A stretch of DNA of 64,000 bases from Berberis thunbergii (Eukaryota; Streptophyta; Magnoliopsida; Ranunculales; Berberidaceae), in assembly GCA_003290165.1 (NCBI GenBank), contig QNQO01000525.1, positions 124,001 to 188,000 on the forward strand. Reading direction: 5' to 3'. Shown here piece by piece: positions 46,070-58,902 of the stretch. Under the pieces are notes generated by a model. The model was not told where the DNA came from. It saw only the letters and a program-made list of their open reading frames with translations, and made no database searches. Numbering within the stretch: the first letter of the stretch is position 1; every line of letters starts with the position of its first letter. Both the position numbers and the translations under genes were made by a program.

Positions 46070-48094
46070 TCGATACTATCATATGCTTCCAACTCATCCA
46101 TTGACTCATGAATATTGATTGAGACTGATGGAGAACGAAGCCAATCTTGGGCTCAAATAAGGGCTTCAACAGTGCTAGGAGACAAAAAACTACGGAATGG
46201 ATCAAGTACACGCTAAAGGCAGACTCGGAAGCAACTGAAGATACAAGAATTGCCAAAACATCTTTTGCCACGACGGAAAGGATTTGATACCTAGCTGAGT
46301 TGTTCTTCCACCAATTCAAGACATCAAACTTATCACAAGAAGCTTCAACACTTTCTCTCAAATACTTTTCAAGCTCTGATTTGTTCGTCGACCCATCTTT
46401 CTCCTCCATATGCTTTTGATATTGAAAAGCCAACATCACACTATCACTTTCTCTATCATCATCGTCAATTTCCATATCTTTTGATCCAATGACAATATCT
46501 TGTGATTGAGAAGTGGAAGTTGAGTAATGCTTAACATACCACTCAAACAAACGAGTCAAAGCACCATGGACCTTGTCCTTTAAGTTCTTTGCCACACAAT
46601 CATCATACATCTTTTCAAAGAAAAATACAAGAAAATTCATCTTGTACCTAGGATCAAGAACCACAACAACATGCAACAAAATGTTTATCTTATCAACATT
46701 CCAATATTTATCATGTTTTACTTTCATTTTTTTTGCCATCTCTTGTAGGCATTCATCATCGTTACATGCAAATTGAGCTAATTTGTTTTGGATAAGAAAA
46801 AGCTGATTAAAAAAAAGATTAGAAGTTGCATATAAAGATCCTGAAAGCCTCAATGTTGCATTATAAAAGACCTTCAAAAACTTCACAAACAATCTTACAT
46901 CCTTCCAATCACAATCAGTTGGTGGTCCCAAGTTTATTCCTCATGTTTCCACCTCTCCAAAGTAAGGAGTGTAATGCATGTCTTCATCCTCTAAACGCTC
47001 AAATGCCTTTTGAAACTTCTTTGTTGCATCTAACATCATATAAGTTGAATTCCATCTAGTTGGCACGTCTAGGCATAATAAACTTTTACATGCAATCTTT
47101 TCATTTTCGACACATTTTTTGAATGTAGCCAACCTAAAGGGAGATGATCTGACATACCTCACCGCATTGCGCACTTTAATAATCGTATCATGCAAGTCTT
47201 TCAAACCATCACAAACAATAAGATTTAAAATATGTGCACAACATCTCATGTGTAAGTGTTCATGTCCTAAAATGGTCCCTTCCCAATGCTTAGTCTTTCT
47301 TTTCAAATAGTCAACGGCACCATTGTTCGAACTAGCATTATCAAGTGTTAGTGTGAAAACACTATCTACACCCCATTCTATCATGCACTTCTCCACCATT
47401 TTTCCAATAGTCTCGCCTTTATGGTTAGGTACTAGAGAAAAACTTATGATTCTTTTCTGTAGTACCCAATCACTATCAATAAAGTGAACTATGATGCACA
47501 TGTAATTTAGATTTTGGATAGAAGTCCAAGTATCTTTGGTCATGCAAACTCCCCTGCCTTTCAAAACACTTTTCAGCTTCTTTTTCTCTTCAAGAAAAAT
47601 TTGCAAACAATCCCTAGCAATTGTAATACGAGAAGGTATTTTGAACCTTGGTTGTAAAACATTACTATAATACTTAAACCCCTTACCCTCTATATGCCTA
47701 AAAGGCAACTCATTAGCTATCACCATTCTAGCAAGTGCTTTTCTACAAGCTTCCTGGCTAAAACTAACGGGCACATGAACATTTGAAGTTATTTTTGCTT
47801 AGGGTCTTCTTTCTTGTAGGGGTATTTCTTAGACTTTCCCTCTATTTGTATGTGGACTAACAAGTTACTAGTTCCATTTTTAGAAGCGCGTGCATACTCC
47901 TTTCCACAGTGCTTACATGTAGCCCTAGGATTCCCTTTTGGACAATCAAGTACTAATGTAAAATGATCCCAAACAAGTGAAGATATCTGTTTTTTACCTT
48001 CAATGGATGGGAGTGGGTCATCCTTAGTTGCTTCGGTGGCAGGCTTGGGATCATTTGTATTTTCTTCATTTAGACGATCGTTTGTAGAAGCCAT
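46070..48094 (-). pseudogene. hAT transposase (RICESLEEPER/DAYSLEEPER type), broken
   Basis: The cut-and-paste enzyme of the surrounding element. Reading from 48094: start MASTNDRLNEEN, then a BED zinc finger (WDHFT, CKHCGKEYA, the final His in LLVHI). Next is the hAT core with KALARMVIANELPFRHIEG, DTWTSIQNLNYM, TLDNASSNNGAVDYL and RCCAHILNLIV, and RWNSTYMML. The C-terminal dimerisation region has FDVLNWWKNNSARY and SSVASESAFS. Lesions: a frameshift near 47795, in-frame TGA at 46943-46941, a small deletion/frameshift near 46210 just after SAFS, and TGA at 46155-46153. It cannot make a full protein. Domesticated relatives exist in plants, but the stops argue against that here. Confidence 0.93.
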
Positions 48095-49995
48095 CTAGCA
48101 AAAAAAAAACAATAAAATGGTGTATTTCATTTACTTTCTGCATACAACAGTAAAATCATAAAATTCTAAGCACAAACCTTGTACACTAAGTTCTAGAGAC
48201 TAGGTGGTTTTCTGTACGGACACTGAAGATCGGCGGAGCCAATGAGGAGTCCACTCTGCAAGACAAAAAAAAACTATTAGTTCCCCAATAAAAACGTGAT
48301 CAGTTCAAGCAATATAAAAGTATGCTAAGAAGTATATATATTTTTATTTTTATTTTTATTTTTGCTTACTGTAGAAATATATACATGTCAGATTCTTCCT
48401 AATGTAATGAGATGTCAAATACCCTAATGTAAGGCATTGGTATAACAAATATCACTCATAGCTATAACTTCATTAAGAAATAGCATTAACTAAGCTAAAA
48501 TGCAATGAGATTAACAAGAAAAGTGTGTAAATACATAGGAAGTATACAACATTAACATGAGGAACCATAGTTTAGTATTGCATTAATTTAGAAGGCCAAA
48601 ACCTTCTGTCACTATGCACTCTAGAACTAACAGTTGATGCACAGAGCAAAGACAACCAAAAGCGACTCTAGAATTTGTCCATTTCATAATTTCAGCCCCA
48701 CTGTAGTATGGTCTAAGAGACCACATGATATAAATGGGACACCAAAAGCAATATTTTTAGTACAGATATGCCCATAATCAATCTTATTGTTATGTTTTCC
48801 AGTGATTTGGTAAGACATAAAGACAATGGATTTCTCCTTATTGTAAGACAATGTTTTCCTACATATATGCCCATAATCAATCTTATTTCTCCTAATATAT
48901 CTTTGAGAGAACAAACATTCATGAATGAAAGTGATCAGATAGAGAATCCCTTAATGAAGAGGGTTTGTGGTGTGATAGTGTGAGTGCGTGTTAGCCTATA
49001 TAGTCCTCCATTGCTGACCATAATGTAAGTGATGATCGATGCTTCAAATGTGATTACGACCTAAACTAAACTCTTGTCTTTTCAACTTTAAAAGTAGACC
49101 ACTAAATTCTTGATAATGATATTCACTTATAGATAATGTATTGCTCATCTTGTATATGTACTTTGTCAAACCATGCATGATGTGGTGCTCCATTTGCAAA
49201 GTGTTGGCCAGGCCTAAAACAGTTCCACCCATTATGAATCGAAAGGCTTAGCTCAAAGTGTTGTTGATTGAAGAAAGTTGAATTGGATCTTTCAACATTC
49301 GGTACATAACATTAAACTAAAATCATAAATCTTATTATAACGTGTGATGATACCAAGTTAAACCCATACCTTTTGTAATGGGGGCTTAGCTTAAACACAA
49401 ACACAACACCTTTTTGTGTTGATTGAAAGCAAACACAAACACAAACCTCTTGATCTAATTGAAAGCAAAAGCATATAGCAAGATAATGAAGAACACTTCT
49501 AACATCAAGTTTGATCTTGAGAACAAGAAGATAATAATTGATTTCATCAAGTTTGTGATTTTGAATGAGTTTGTGATTATAATATGCAGATATGCTTTGC
49601 TGAAAAAGAAAAAGTAAAGTAACAGAGAAAACTCACTGTTTAGCAATTTGGCATTTGCTACTTCTTGAAAGATTGAAATGTTGATAAAAAAGAGAGCTTG
49701 AGAGGATGAAGATGAAGGGTTTAAATCTTTTGTTGTTTAGACTTCATACATCTACACTACCCAAAAGAGAGAAGGCAAACAAAGTTTGGCTTTTCATTTC
49801 CACTTTCTAGATGAAATCACATTGGAACCCGAGAAAGAGTTAAGGGAGAGAGAGGGTAAAGTGAGAGAGAAAATAAAGGAAAAAAGAGATTCAAAGTAAG
49901 AATAATATAAATAAAATTTACTCTATATACATAGGTATCGGTTCAGTTTTTCGGTTAAAATCACTTACAAACTGAAAACCAAACCGACCCTATCG
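48095..49995. other. hAT element interior, non-coding
   Basis: Probably 5' leader/intron and upstream of the transposase. ATATGCCCATAATCAATCTT occurs twice (about 48765 and 48866). No gene is seen. Confidence 0.4.
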
Positions 49996-52900
49996 GCACT
50001 ACAAAAAGAGTCAAATCAGCAACGGCAAAAAACCGTAGCTAAAAGGAATCAGCGACGACAAAACAACCGTCTTAATATCATAGCTAATTCATTTGTCGCT
50101 ATTTGAATCAGCAACGACAAACTTACCGTGGCTAATTCGCCACGGCATAAACCCGTCGCTAATTTGAAAAGTGTTGTCGCTAAAGTATTTTAATATTTTG
50201 GCTATAACTGTGGCAAAATAAAAACTAGCGACGGTATTTGCCGTCGCTAAATTACAAATTCAAATGGTTATCAGCGACGGTATTGGCTATGGCTAGTTAG
50301 CAATGGTAAGAAAGTCGTCACTAAAGTGTAAATCCAAATGGACATTAGCGACGGTAATTGTCGTGGCTAGTTAGCGACGGTTTTTTTGCCGTGGCTATTT
50401 AGCGACGGTTTTTTCTAAATAGCGACTTTTTGCCGTCACTAAATTGCATATCTAATTGACAAAACAACCACGGTATTTGCCGTGGCTATTTAGGGTCAGC
50501 TTTGTTGCAAATCATATTGACAAATGAAATTTACAAATGATAATTTATTTTTATAATGAAATTAGCTATTAATGATTGTCCATTTTGAAAATTAATATCA
50601 ACTACCTGAACTAAACTTAATTGATCAAAATTATAACAAAAATTACACAAAATCTCTACAATATCATACAAAAATGACAAAAAACCACAAAAAAATTTCA
50701 ATCTATAGAATATCTGAAATCTGATATCCGAGATCTGAAATCTCCAAGATCAAGATCTCCGAGATCTGAGATCTCCGAGATGAGAGGAGGAGGCGGAGGA
50801 AGGGAGGGAGGGGAGAAAGAGGCAGCAGGATCGGTGTCGAGGGAGCAGCCGGGATCGGTGTCAAGGAAGTGGCGGACTTCTCCTCTATGAGTTTCTTCTC
50901 TGGAGGTTGAGAGAATTTTTTTGTTTAAGTTGGTTTGTAGAGAAAATTTAAATTTATAGAGAGAAAGGTAATTGAAGGGGATTGCTAATATAAAAATAAT
51001 GTTATTTAAAAAAAAACAATTAGCGACGGTTGTTTGCCGTCGCTAATATAACAATAATGTTATTTTTTTAAAATCAATTAGCGTTGGTCTTTTACCGTCG
51101 CTAATATAAACATAATGTTAATTTTTTTAAAAATTTATTTAGCAAGTAGCAAATAATTCATATAAATTTGTATTTAAAAAATAATTAATGACATACTTAC
51201 CGGGTACCCAACTTTTCTTCGGACATCTTTTTTTTTCAGAACTTTTATGGCTTGAATCCGAGTAGCAAAGTTATGATCCCATAGAGCACCTGTTACTATA
51301 TTGTGAACGAATCCTCCACAGCTCCCATACCACAAAGAGCAACCACTGATAATACCAATGAGTGAATGACTTTGTTCAATAAATCTTCGACTTCGACCCT
51401 TTGTCTGTGTGCGAGAAGGAGAGATCGTGATCTTCGACTTCGACCTGTCGTCTGTAAGGTGATCAAGATCATATCTTCTTCTTCGATCTTGATCAAGATC
51501 TTATCTTCTTCTTCGATCTTGATCATATCTTATCTTCTTCTTCGATCTTGATCTTGATCTTGATCAAGATATAATCAAGATCTAATCATATCTTCTTCTT
51601 CGATCTGATCTGAGCTTCTTCGATCTGATCATATCTTCAATCGATCTGATCTGATCTTCTTCGATCTGATCTGTTCTTGTAAACTCTCACAACAGATCAG
51701 ATCGAAAGTTCTGGCTCTGGCTCTGGCTCGGACGGTTGGCTATGATGGCAAGGAAGATGATGGGGACGACAACGACTTTTGGGCTGCGATGTCGTTGGGG
51801 TATGTGAGGATGGGTGAGTGGGTAAACAGTCTGTGAATGGTTGACGAAAGAAATGATGATGATGGCCTGTGATTGGGTTTGTTGTTGCGATGATGAAGGT
51901 GACGATGAGTTTGAGAGAAGGGTTTGATGGAGATGGGTATGTGTTGTGAGCGATATGGCTGTGACGGTGAAGGGGTGACGACTTGCAGCTATTTAATTTA
52001 AACTATTTAAACTGGGTCGGGCCGGTTACCTGACGGGCTTCAGAAATGAAAATCGAGGCCCGGACCAGAAACTTCAGGTCGGGCCAGGCTTTTACAACCG
52101 AAACTTTTATAATTAATTAAAACCAATCCGAACCGACCCGATCGGTCCAGTTGTCGGTTCGGTCCGGGTTTTCGGTCCTAAATGCCCACCCCTACTAAAA
52201 AGTATCACAAAAGCAAGAAAGAATTATTCTAAACAATTTATCAATTTCTTTACCTATTTATGCATTTGATTCCCCTTACTACAATTTCTGAAAATCGTTG
52301 TTCTCTTTTTATGCACTAATATCTTTTTATCAGTTAAGTTGTTATTGGCTAAGTTATTGATATAAAATAATGTTATTTAAAAAAAATCAATTAGCGACGG
52401 TTCTGGGCCGTCACTAAATTCTTTAGTGTTTAATTTAAAAAAAAAAAAACCAATTAGCCATGGTTTTTTGCCGTCGCTAATAAAAAAATCTAAAATTTAG
52501 CCACGGTAAATTGTTGTAGCTAAATTCTTTAGTATTTAATTTTTCTTAAAAACCAATTAGCCACGGTTTTTTGCCGTCGCTAATAAAAAAATCTAAAACT
52601 TAGCCATGGTAAATTGTCGTAGCTAAATTCTTTAGTGTTTAATTTTTATTTTTAAAAAACCAATTAGCCACGATTTTTTGCTGTCGCTAAAAAAAATGTA
52701 AAACTTAGCCATGGTAAATTGCTGTAGCTAAATTATTTAGTGTTTAATTTAAAAAAAACCAATTAGCCACGGTTTGTTGCCGTCACTAATAAAAAATATC
52801 TAAAACTTAGCCACGGTAAATTTTCGTAGCTAAATTCTTTAATATTTAATTAAAAAAAAACCAATTAGCCATGCATTTTTGCCATCGCTAATATAAAAAA

Positions 52901-53535
52901 TCTTAAACCTAGCCACGGTAAATTGTCGTAGCTAATTTATTTAGTGTTTAAATTTTTTTTTCAAAAAACCAATTAGCCACGGTTTACACGTTTTACACGG
53001 TTTATTGCCGTTGTTAATAAAAAAAATCTTAAACTTAGCCACGATAAATTGCCATAGCTAAATTTTTTAGTGTTTAATTTTTTTCAAAAAAACCAATTAG
53101 CCACAGTTTTTTGCCTTCGCTAATTGCTTTTAATATATATATATATATATGTATATTTTTTATTTTATTTTAAATCCATTAGCTACGGTATTTTACCGTA
53201 CCTAATGAATTTTGTTTGTAAAACCTAGCGACGGTTGTTTTGTCGTCGCTAAATGTTATATATATATTTAAATCCATTAGCTACGGTATGCTACCATAGC
53301 TAATTATTTTTATTTGTAAATCTTAGCGACGGCTAAATTACCGTCGCTAATACAAGAATCAGCGACAGCTTTAAGCCGTCGCTAAATATTTTGCGACGAA
53401 TTTTTATATTTATGGGTTGAAACAGTATCGAAAACAATTAGCGATGATTTTTTGCCGTCGCTAATCGTATAATTAGCGATGGTATCAAAAAACCGTCACT
53501 AGTTTTTGTAGCTATTAAAGCTTTTTTTTGTAGTG
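49996..53535. mobile_element. CACTA-3, nested in the hAT element
   Basis: It starts CACTACAAAAAGAG and ends CTTTTTTTTGTAGTG. The 3-bp duplication CGG is at 49993-49995 and 53536-53538. Subterminal repeats AGCGACGGT / GCCGTCGCTAA and AGCCACGGT / GTCGTAGCTAA fill 50020-50500, 50990-51100 and 52390-53500, spaced about 60-100 bp. The interior has captured-looking text: a GATC tract, and a minus-strand piece at 51330-51215 reading DSFTIVTGALWDHNFATRIQ, unidentified. A fragment of another hAT-like end (CTAAATGCCCACCCCTA) lies at 52177-52193. No transposase. A second copy of its right half ends at 54806 because of the tandem duplication. Confidence 0.85.
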
Positions 53536-55019
53536 CGGTTTCAAAATGTATCAAACCAAACCGATCCGAAACCGAAATGTTCAACCATACCTGAATGTTT
53601 TTTTGTAGTGCGGTTTAATCGATTTTTCGGTTTTTTTGTTCAACCCTACCTAAAACATTTAGATTACAAATACCCCCTTCTAATTGTTTTCCCAAAAAGA
53701 AACAAAAATGATAACGTCTCCTGCGACCACCTAACTCTTGATATAAAAATAATGTTATTTTTTTTTTAAATCAATTAGCGACAGTTCTGGGCCGTCACTA
53801 AATTCTTTAGTATTTAATTTTTTTTTTCAAAAAAACCAATTAGCCATGGTTTTTTGCTGTCGCTAAAAAATCTAAAACTTAGCAAAGGTAAATTGTCGTA
53901 GCTAAATTATGTAGTATTTAATTTTTATTTTTAAAAAACCAATTAGCCACGGTTTTTTGCCGTCGCTAAAAAACAAATCTAAAACTTAGCCACGGTAAAT
54001 TGCCGTAGCTAATTTCTTTAGTGTTTAATTTTTAAAAAAAACCAATTAGCCACGGTTTGTTGCCGTCGCTAATAAAAAATATCTAAAACTTAGCCACGGT
54101 AAATTGCTGTACATAAATACTTTAGTGTTTTATTTTTTAAAAAAAATCAATTAGCCACAGTTTGTTGTCGTCGCTAATAAAAAATATCTAAAACTTAGCC
54201 ACGGTAAATTGTCGTAGCTAAATTCTTTAGTGTTTATTTTTTTTAAAACCAATTAACCACAGTTTTTTGCCGTCGCTAATAAAAAAAATCTTAAACCTAG
54301 CCACGGTAAATTGCCGTAGCTAATTTCTTTAGTGTTTAAATTTTTTTTCAAAAAACCAATTAGCCACGGTTTATTGCCGTCGTTAATAAAAAAAATCTTA
54401 AACTTAGCCACGGTAAATTGCCGTAGCTAAATTCTTTAGTGTTTAATTTTTTTTTTCAAAAAGACCAATTAGCCACGGTTTTTTTCTGTCGCTAATTATT
54501 TTTAATATATATATTTTATTTGTAAACCTTAGCGACGGTACAATTGCCATCGCTAATTGTTTATATATATATATATATATTTTTTAATCCATTAATACCA
54601 TAGCTAATGAATTTTATTTGTAAACCTAGCAACGGATATATATTTTAAAATTTTTATTTGTAAATCTTAGCGACAGTTTTATGTCATCGCTAAATATTTT
54701 GCGACGAATTTTTATATTTATGGGTTGAAACAGTATCGAAAGCAACGACGGTATCAAAAAACAATCACTAGTTTCCGTAGCTATTAAAGCTTTTTTTTTT
54801 GTAGTGCGGTTTCAAAATGTATCAAACCAAACCTATCCGAAACCGATTTTAAAACCAAACCGATCGATTCGGTTTTGATCGGTTCAGTCGGTTTAATTGG
54901 TTTTTCGATTTTTTTATCAGCCCTAACTAAAACATTCAATTACAAATACCCCCTTCTAATTGTTTTCTCAAAAACGAAACAAAAATGATAACGTCTCCTG
55001 CGACCACCTAACTCTTGAT
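52357..55019. repeat. Two-copy tandem duplication across transposon ends
   Basis: Unit 1 is 52357-53737 and unit 2 is 53738-55019. Both start TTGATATAAAA(A)TAATGTTATTT, contain GTTCTGGGCCGTCACTAAAT, the CACTA-3 right end and hAT right end, and close with the host phrase CTGCGACCACCTAACTCTTG. The duplication therefore spans half of CACTA-3, the hAT 3' end and about 90 bp of flanking host DNA. TTGATAT at both junctions points to microhomology. Confidence 0.85.
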
Positions 55020-55271
55020 CACTTTAAGTTCAACCATTTCAGTCACCTAACAAGTTACTATACAACATTACCAACACGACAAGGCAATTGAAAAAAATTG
55101 TCCTTGATGTTTACAGTAATTGAAATGTATATTATGATGGTTGGTGTTAAACAGTACTGACAGCCAGACAAACTTTTACCAAGTGCAAATTAACATTGAA
55201 AAGGAAAAACTGGAAATATTATTCTAATATATATCAAATTGCTCCTCTCATTGTATTCACTCCAAGAAGAT

Positions 55272-56828
55272 ATGGCAGAACAGGAAGTGGGAGAGGATCC
55301 AGTTTTGCAAGGCCAAGCAGATGTATGGAGATTCATGTTTGGCTTTGTGGACTCCATGGCACTCAAATGTGTTGTGGAGCTCAGCATCCCAGACATAATA
55401 AATTCCCATGGCTCCCCAATCTCTTTGACCAAAATCATCCAAGCCATCAACACTCCTTCCCCGGACATCACTTACCTATCTCGCATCATGCGCTTGCTAG
55501 TCCGCAAACGTGTATTCACAGCGCAAGATAATGGGGATGAGACGCTATACGGTCTTACTGAATCATCAAAGTGGCTTTTGCGTGACACAGATTTTACACT
55601 AGCTCCCATGGTTCTAGCTGAGAACCACCCAATGTTATTGGCGCCGTGGCATTACTTGAGCAAATGTGTTGAGGAAGGTGGGAGAGCCTTCAAAAAGGCG
55701 CACGGGGCAGATATATGGGAATTAGCTACATCAAATGCAGAGATTAACAAGGTTTTCAACGACGGTATGGGTTGTACCAACAAGATCACTGTGAAGGCTA
55801 TTTTGGATGTTTACAAGGATGCATTTAAAGGTATGAGAAGCATGGTTGATGTTGGTGGTGGTATTGGAACTATGATGAAAGATATTGTGCATGAACATCC
55901 AAGTATAAAGGGTGTTAATTTTGATCTACCACATGTTGTGGCAACAGCACCGCAGTACCCAGGAGTTGAACATGTTGGAGGAGACATGTTTGTTGCCATA
56001 CCGAAAACTGATGCAATCATCATGAAGGTAAGTTATCAATTAGTTTCCAAGTTTCCTTTTGATTATTGCTATCAGTTCTATCATTTAACTCAATCATGAA
56101 ATGGGATATGGCGAGATATATTGTGTGATATTGCACAATAGTTTTGATGATTTTTCACAACAAAATCAAAAAATTTCCGCCCTAATAAGTCATGACAGGA
56201 TCCGAAACATTTGGGATTGTATCTTGTATTAAAAATCACATCGAATTTCAAAGGGATAGAAGATAGGCTCATGGACATCATTTTTTATGCATTTCAGATA
56301 AAACCAGCGGAATAACTATAGAAAACAGTCACCTAAGTGTGGATATGGTGGATCAAGATCTCAAACCCACATAAAAAATTAGTTTATGTTGTGGATTACA
56401 TCTCAATGTCTAATCATTTTGAAAACTTGTTTCTCGCCTAATGACTGGAGATGGGTAATAAGAAAAAAAATTGTCCATGTTTTTGTGCTTGAATTGGAAT
56501 TCTAATTTTTTGTTCCACTTGATTTGCGCAGTGGATAATGCATGATTGGAGCGATGAGGACTGTGTGAAGATATTGAAAAATTGTCACAAAGCTATACCA
56601 AAGAACGGAAAAGTTATAATTGTGGATAATGTGTTGAGGCAAGACGGTAAAGACCTATTTGATGATATAAGGTTGGCATTCGATTTACTAATGATTGCAC
56701 ACTCATCAGGTGGCAAGGAAAGGACTGAAATTGAATGGAAGAAAATACTGAAAGACGGAGGATTTCCTGTCTATAAGATTATTCAGATTCCAGCGCTTCC
56801 ATCCATCATTGAGGCCCATCCTGAATAA
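55272..56828 (+). CDS. Plant type I O-methyltransferase
   Basis: Transfers a methyl group from S-adenosylmethionine to a hydroxyl of a small aromatic compound in the cytosol. Exons 55272-56027 and 56532-56828 join in frame (GT-AG) to 350 residues, the usual length. The ATG at 55272 is chosen because the protein then opens MAEQEVGEDPVLQGQADVW like its relatives; an upstream in-frame ATG at 55239 would add an atypical leader. Features: N-terminal dimerisation domain with LKCVVELSIPDIINSHG, SAM-binding VDVGGGIG at 192-199, DLPHVV and GGDMF loops, the catalytic His256 in MHDWSDEDC, and GGKERTEIEW near the end. It resembles norcoclaurine 6-OMT, reticuline 7-OMT and resveratrol OMT-like enzymes. 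The substrate cannot be read from sequence. A decayed tandem copy follows at 57900. Confidence 0.96.
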
Positions 56829-56979
56829 TCAGAGTTTGATGCAGTGGAAATTGAGGTCGAGTAATTTGAGATTAAGGGCTATGTATGCATCATGACTTAG
56901 CATATTTGGTTGGGTTAGGTAAATGAAATGTGTATGTATCCTGATATCCAAGCAATTGTATGACAAGAAAATGCATTCT

Positions 56980-57012
<33 letters not shown>

Positions 57013-57761
57013 TTTCAAATCAAATATAGCTTATTTTCTAGAAGTAGTTGTGCTATTAAATTGATGGTTTTATGGTTAATATATAGTTTTGCACATAATA
57101 CACTTTACCAAGAGAGAAAAAGCTGAGGACATGTGAGAATATGTTGGAGGGGTCAATATGTCTCCAATAACTTCAGGTAAAGGCCAGTGCAACAAGCCCT
57201 TTTTCAGTGATTTCCATTTGCTTTGTATCCCAGATTCAGCTTTGTTTGCTTGCGATTTGCATCGAGCACAAACCATTTCTTATTTGCGCTTATCTTATCT
57301 ACTGATCTATTGTTGCACCTAGTAACTAATCCTTCTTTTTTTTCTCTTACACAATTTACACATTGGATAAATAAATTCTTAAAGTAAATAGCGGGTTAAC
57401 GATCACAACACCTTACCATTTTTATTTTTGTTTTGTTTTCATTGATAGAACATCTTATGACTAAAATCTAATTAAAGGCCAAAATAGGGGTGGTCTTTAG
57501 AATTAAGTAAATATAATGCAAACTCTTATACGTAACCAAGTGTTTTGGATGCACCTCGTAACTTATGGTGTTAAGACTAGTAACTTTTTAAAATTTGGTT
57601 AGTAATTTGAGTAAGGGGTAACTTTTGTATGTCACGTAGTAATTAAGTGATTGTTACCTTTATCACACTATTCTAAGTAGTAAGTTAGATGTAAATCAAA
57701 TGGTAACTTTCTGTGCTGTACAGCCAAATTTATGTATGCACGAAACCATTCCTCTAAATAG

Positions 57762-57847
<86 letters not shown>

Positions 57848-57899
57848 TACATATATATAATAGCCAAAATACTAATCATTCTCTTCACTCCAAATGATA
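56829..57899. other. Spacer between the two O-methyltransferase copies
   Basis: 3'UTR and intergenic, with (AT)n(GT)n at 56981-57012 and a longer A-run/(AT)n at 57762-57842. No gene is seen. Confidence 0.5.
57762..57842. repeat. A-run plus (AT)n microsatellite
   Basis: About 30 A followed by about 24 AT units, just upstream of the O-methyltransferase pseudogene start. Confidence 0.95.
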
Positions 57900-58079
57900 A
57901 TGGCAGACAAGGAAGTAAGAGAGGATCCGGTTTTGCAAGGTCTAAGCAGATGTATGGAGGTTCATGTTTAGGTTTGTGGACTCCATGGCACTCAAATGTG
58001 CTGTGGAGCTCTGCATCCCAGATATAATCAACTCCCGTCGCTCCCCAATCTTCTTAACCACAATCGTTCAAGCCATCAA

Positions 58080-58902
58080 CAGTGACGGAGTTAAAATTTT
58101 TGTTCAAAGATGGCGGAATGATAGTAATAGTTAATTAATAATAACATAATAATTAATTACTTTAACAAATAAAATTTAATCTGAATAAATATATGATGAA
58201 CAAATCAAATTAGTATATAAATTTAAGTGGCAAAAATTACTTTCAAATGTAAATTAGATGTGAACAAAAAATTCGGTTATTTACAATTTGCCACCTATTG
58301 TAAATAGCTAATTAGAGGTTATCTTATCATAATTGCTATTACATACACCCTCTAGGACTAGCAGTCAACATGCATTGACTGTTAAAAACTTATGTTGATT
58401 ATCAAAATGTTCTTCAAACATTTACCCACATATGAATACCGAGATACAAACATGTATCTTGAGACAAAAATTAATGGATCAAAACTTTCATGTATCTCTA
58501 GAAAAATCCTATTAATAATATACAAAACTAGACCTCGAGATACAAATTCCTCTTGAGAAAATGCTTAAAAAAAACTTTTGTTCATCCTCAACGCAATCAA
58601 TAGACGTTGGAGTTGTTGGTGGCAGATGACGACGATGGGGAAAAAACCAAATCAAGCAAAGAGGGAGGGATAAGAAGAGAGTAGGAAGTGGGGCAGTTGC
58701 CAGTGTCACATTAAACAGAGAGAGGGAGCAGAAGAGAGGAAAGGGGTGGAACAAGGCTGTCGATGTTGCAGAGAACAAAGAGAGGGAAAAGAGGGAGGAA
58801 GGGGTGGGATAGATCGGAATCGTTGGCATCAGTAGGGTGGGCATAATAGAAATAAAAAAAATTCAAAAGTTACACTTGCCCCCACCTAGTTCCGTCCCAA
58901 TG
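58080..58902. mobile_element. hAT-like insertion in the O-methyltransferase pseudogene
   Basis: The left end CAGTGACGGAGTTAAAAT resembles the CAGTGGCGGAGTCAGG end of the MITE at 2738. The right end reads CTAGTTCCGTCCCAATG. Ends are degenerate and no 8-bp duplication is visible, because the flanking coding sequence is deleted. The inside is AT-rich, then a purine-rich repeat tract (58650-58830, GAGAGAGGG-type). Assignment to the family is inference from the left end. Confidence 0.5.

Larger units (their letters stand above)
45099..54929 (-). mobile_element. Large hAT transposon, nested and partly duplicated
   Basis: Left end TAGGGTTGGAAACCGAACCG. Right end ...TCGATTTTTTTATCAGCCCTA near 54925, followed by ACTA. 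The 8-mer AAACATTC flanks both sides (45091-45098 and 54930-54937), though it is offset 4 bp from the right inverted repeat, so the exact right end is uncertain. Subterminal CGGTTCGGTTT / AAACCGAACCG repeats lie at both ends, and GCCATGTATCCCATCAAA motifs at 45540-45670. The element carries a decayed transposase (46070-48094, minus) and is invaded by CACTA-3 from 49996. A small deletion relative of the same family, with perfect TSD, lies at 60742-61156. Confidence 0.8.

Noticed and set aside
46070..48094. Domesticated (host-useful) hAT transposase gene
   Set aside because: Two in-frame stops and two frameshifts, and it still sits inside recognisable transposon ends.
52380..54530. CRISPR-like regularly spaced short repeats
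   Set aside because: Plant nuclear DNA; the repeats are CACTA subterminal motifs in both orientations with degenerate, AT-rich spacers that are themselves repeated.
58512..58844. 110-codon minus-strand frame rich in Ser/Leu/Pro
   Set aside because: Translation of the purine-rich repeat tract of the inserted element.
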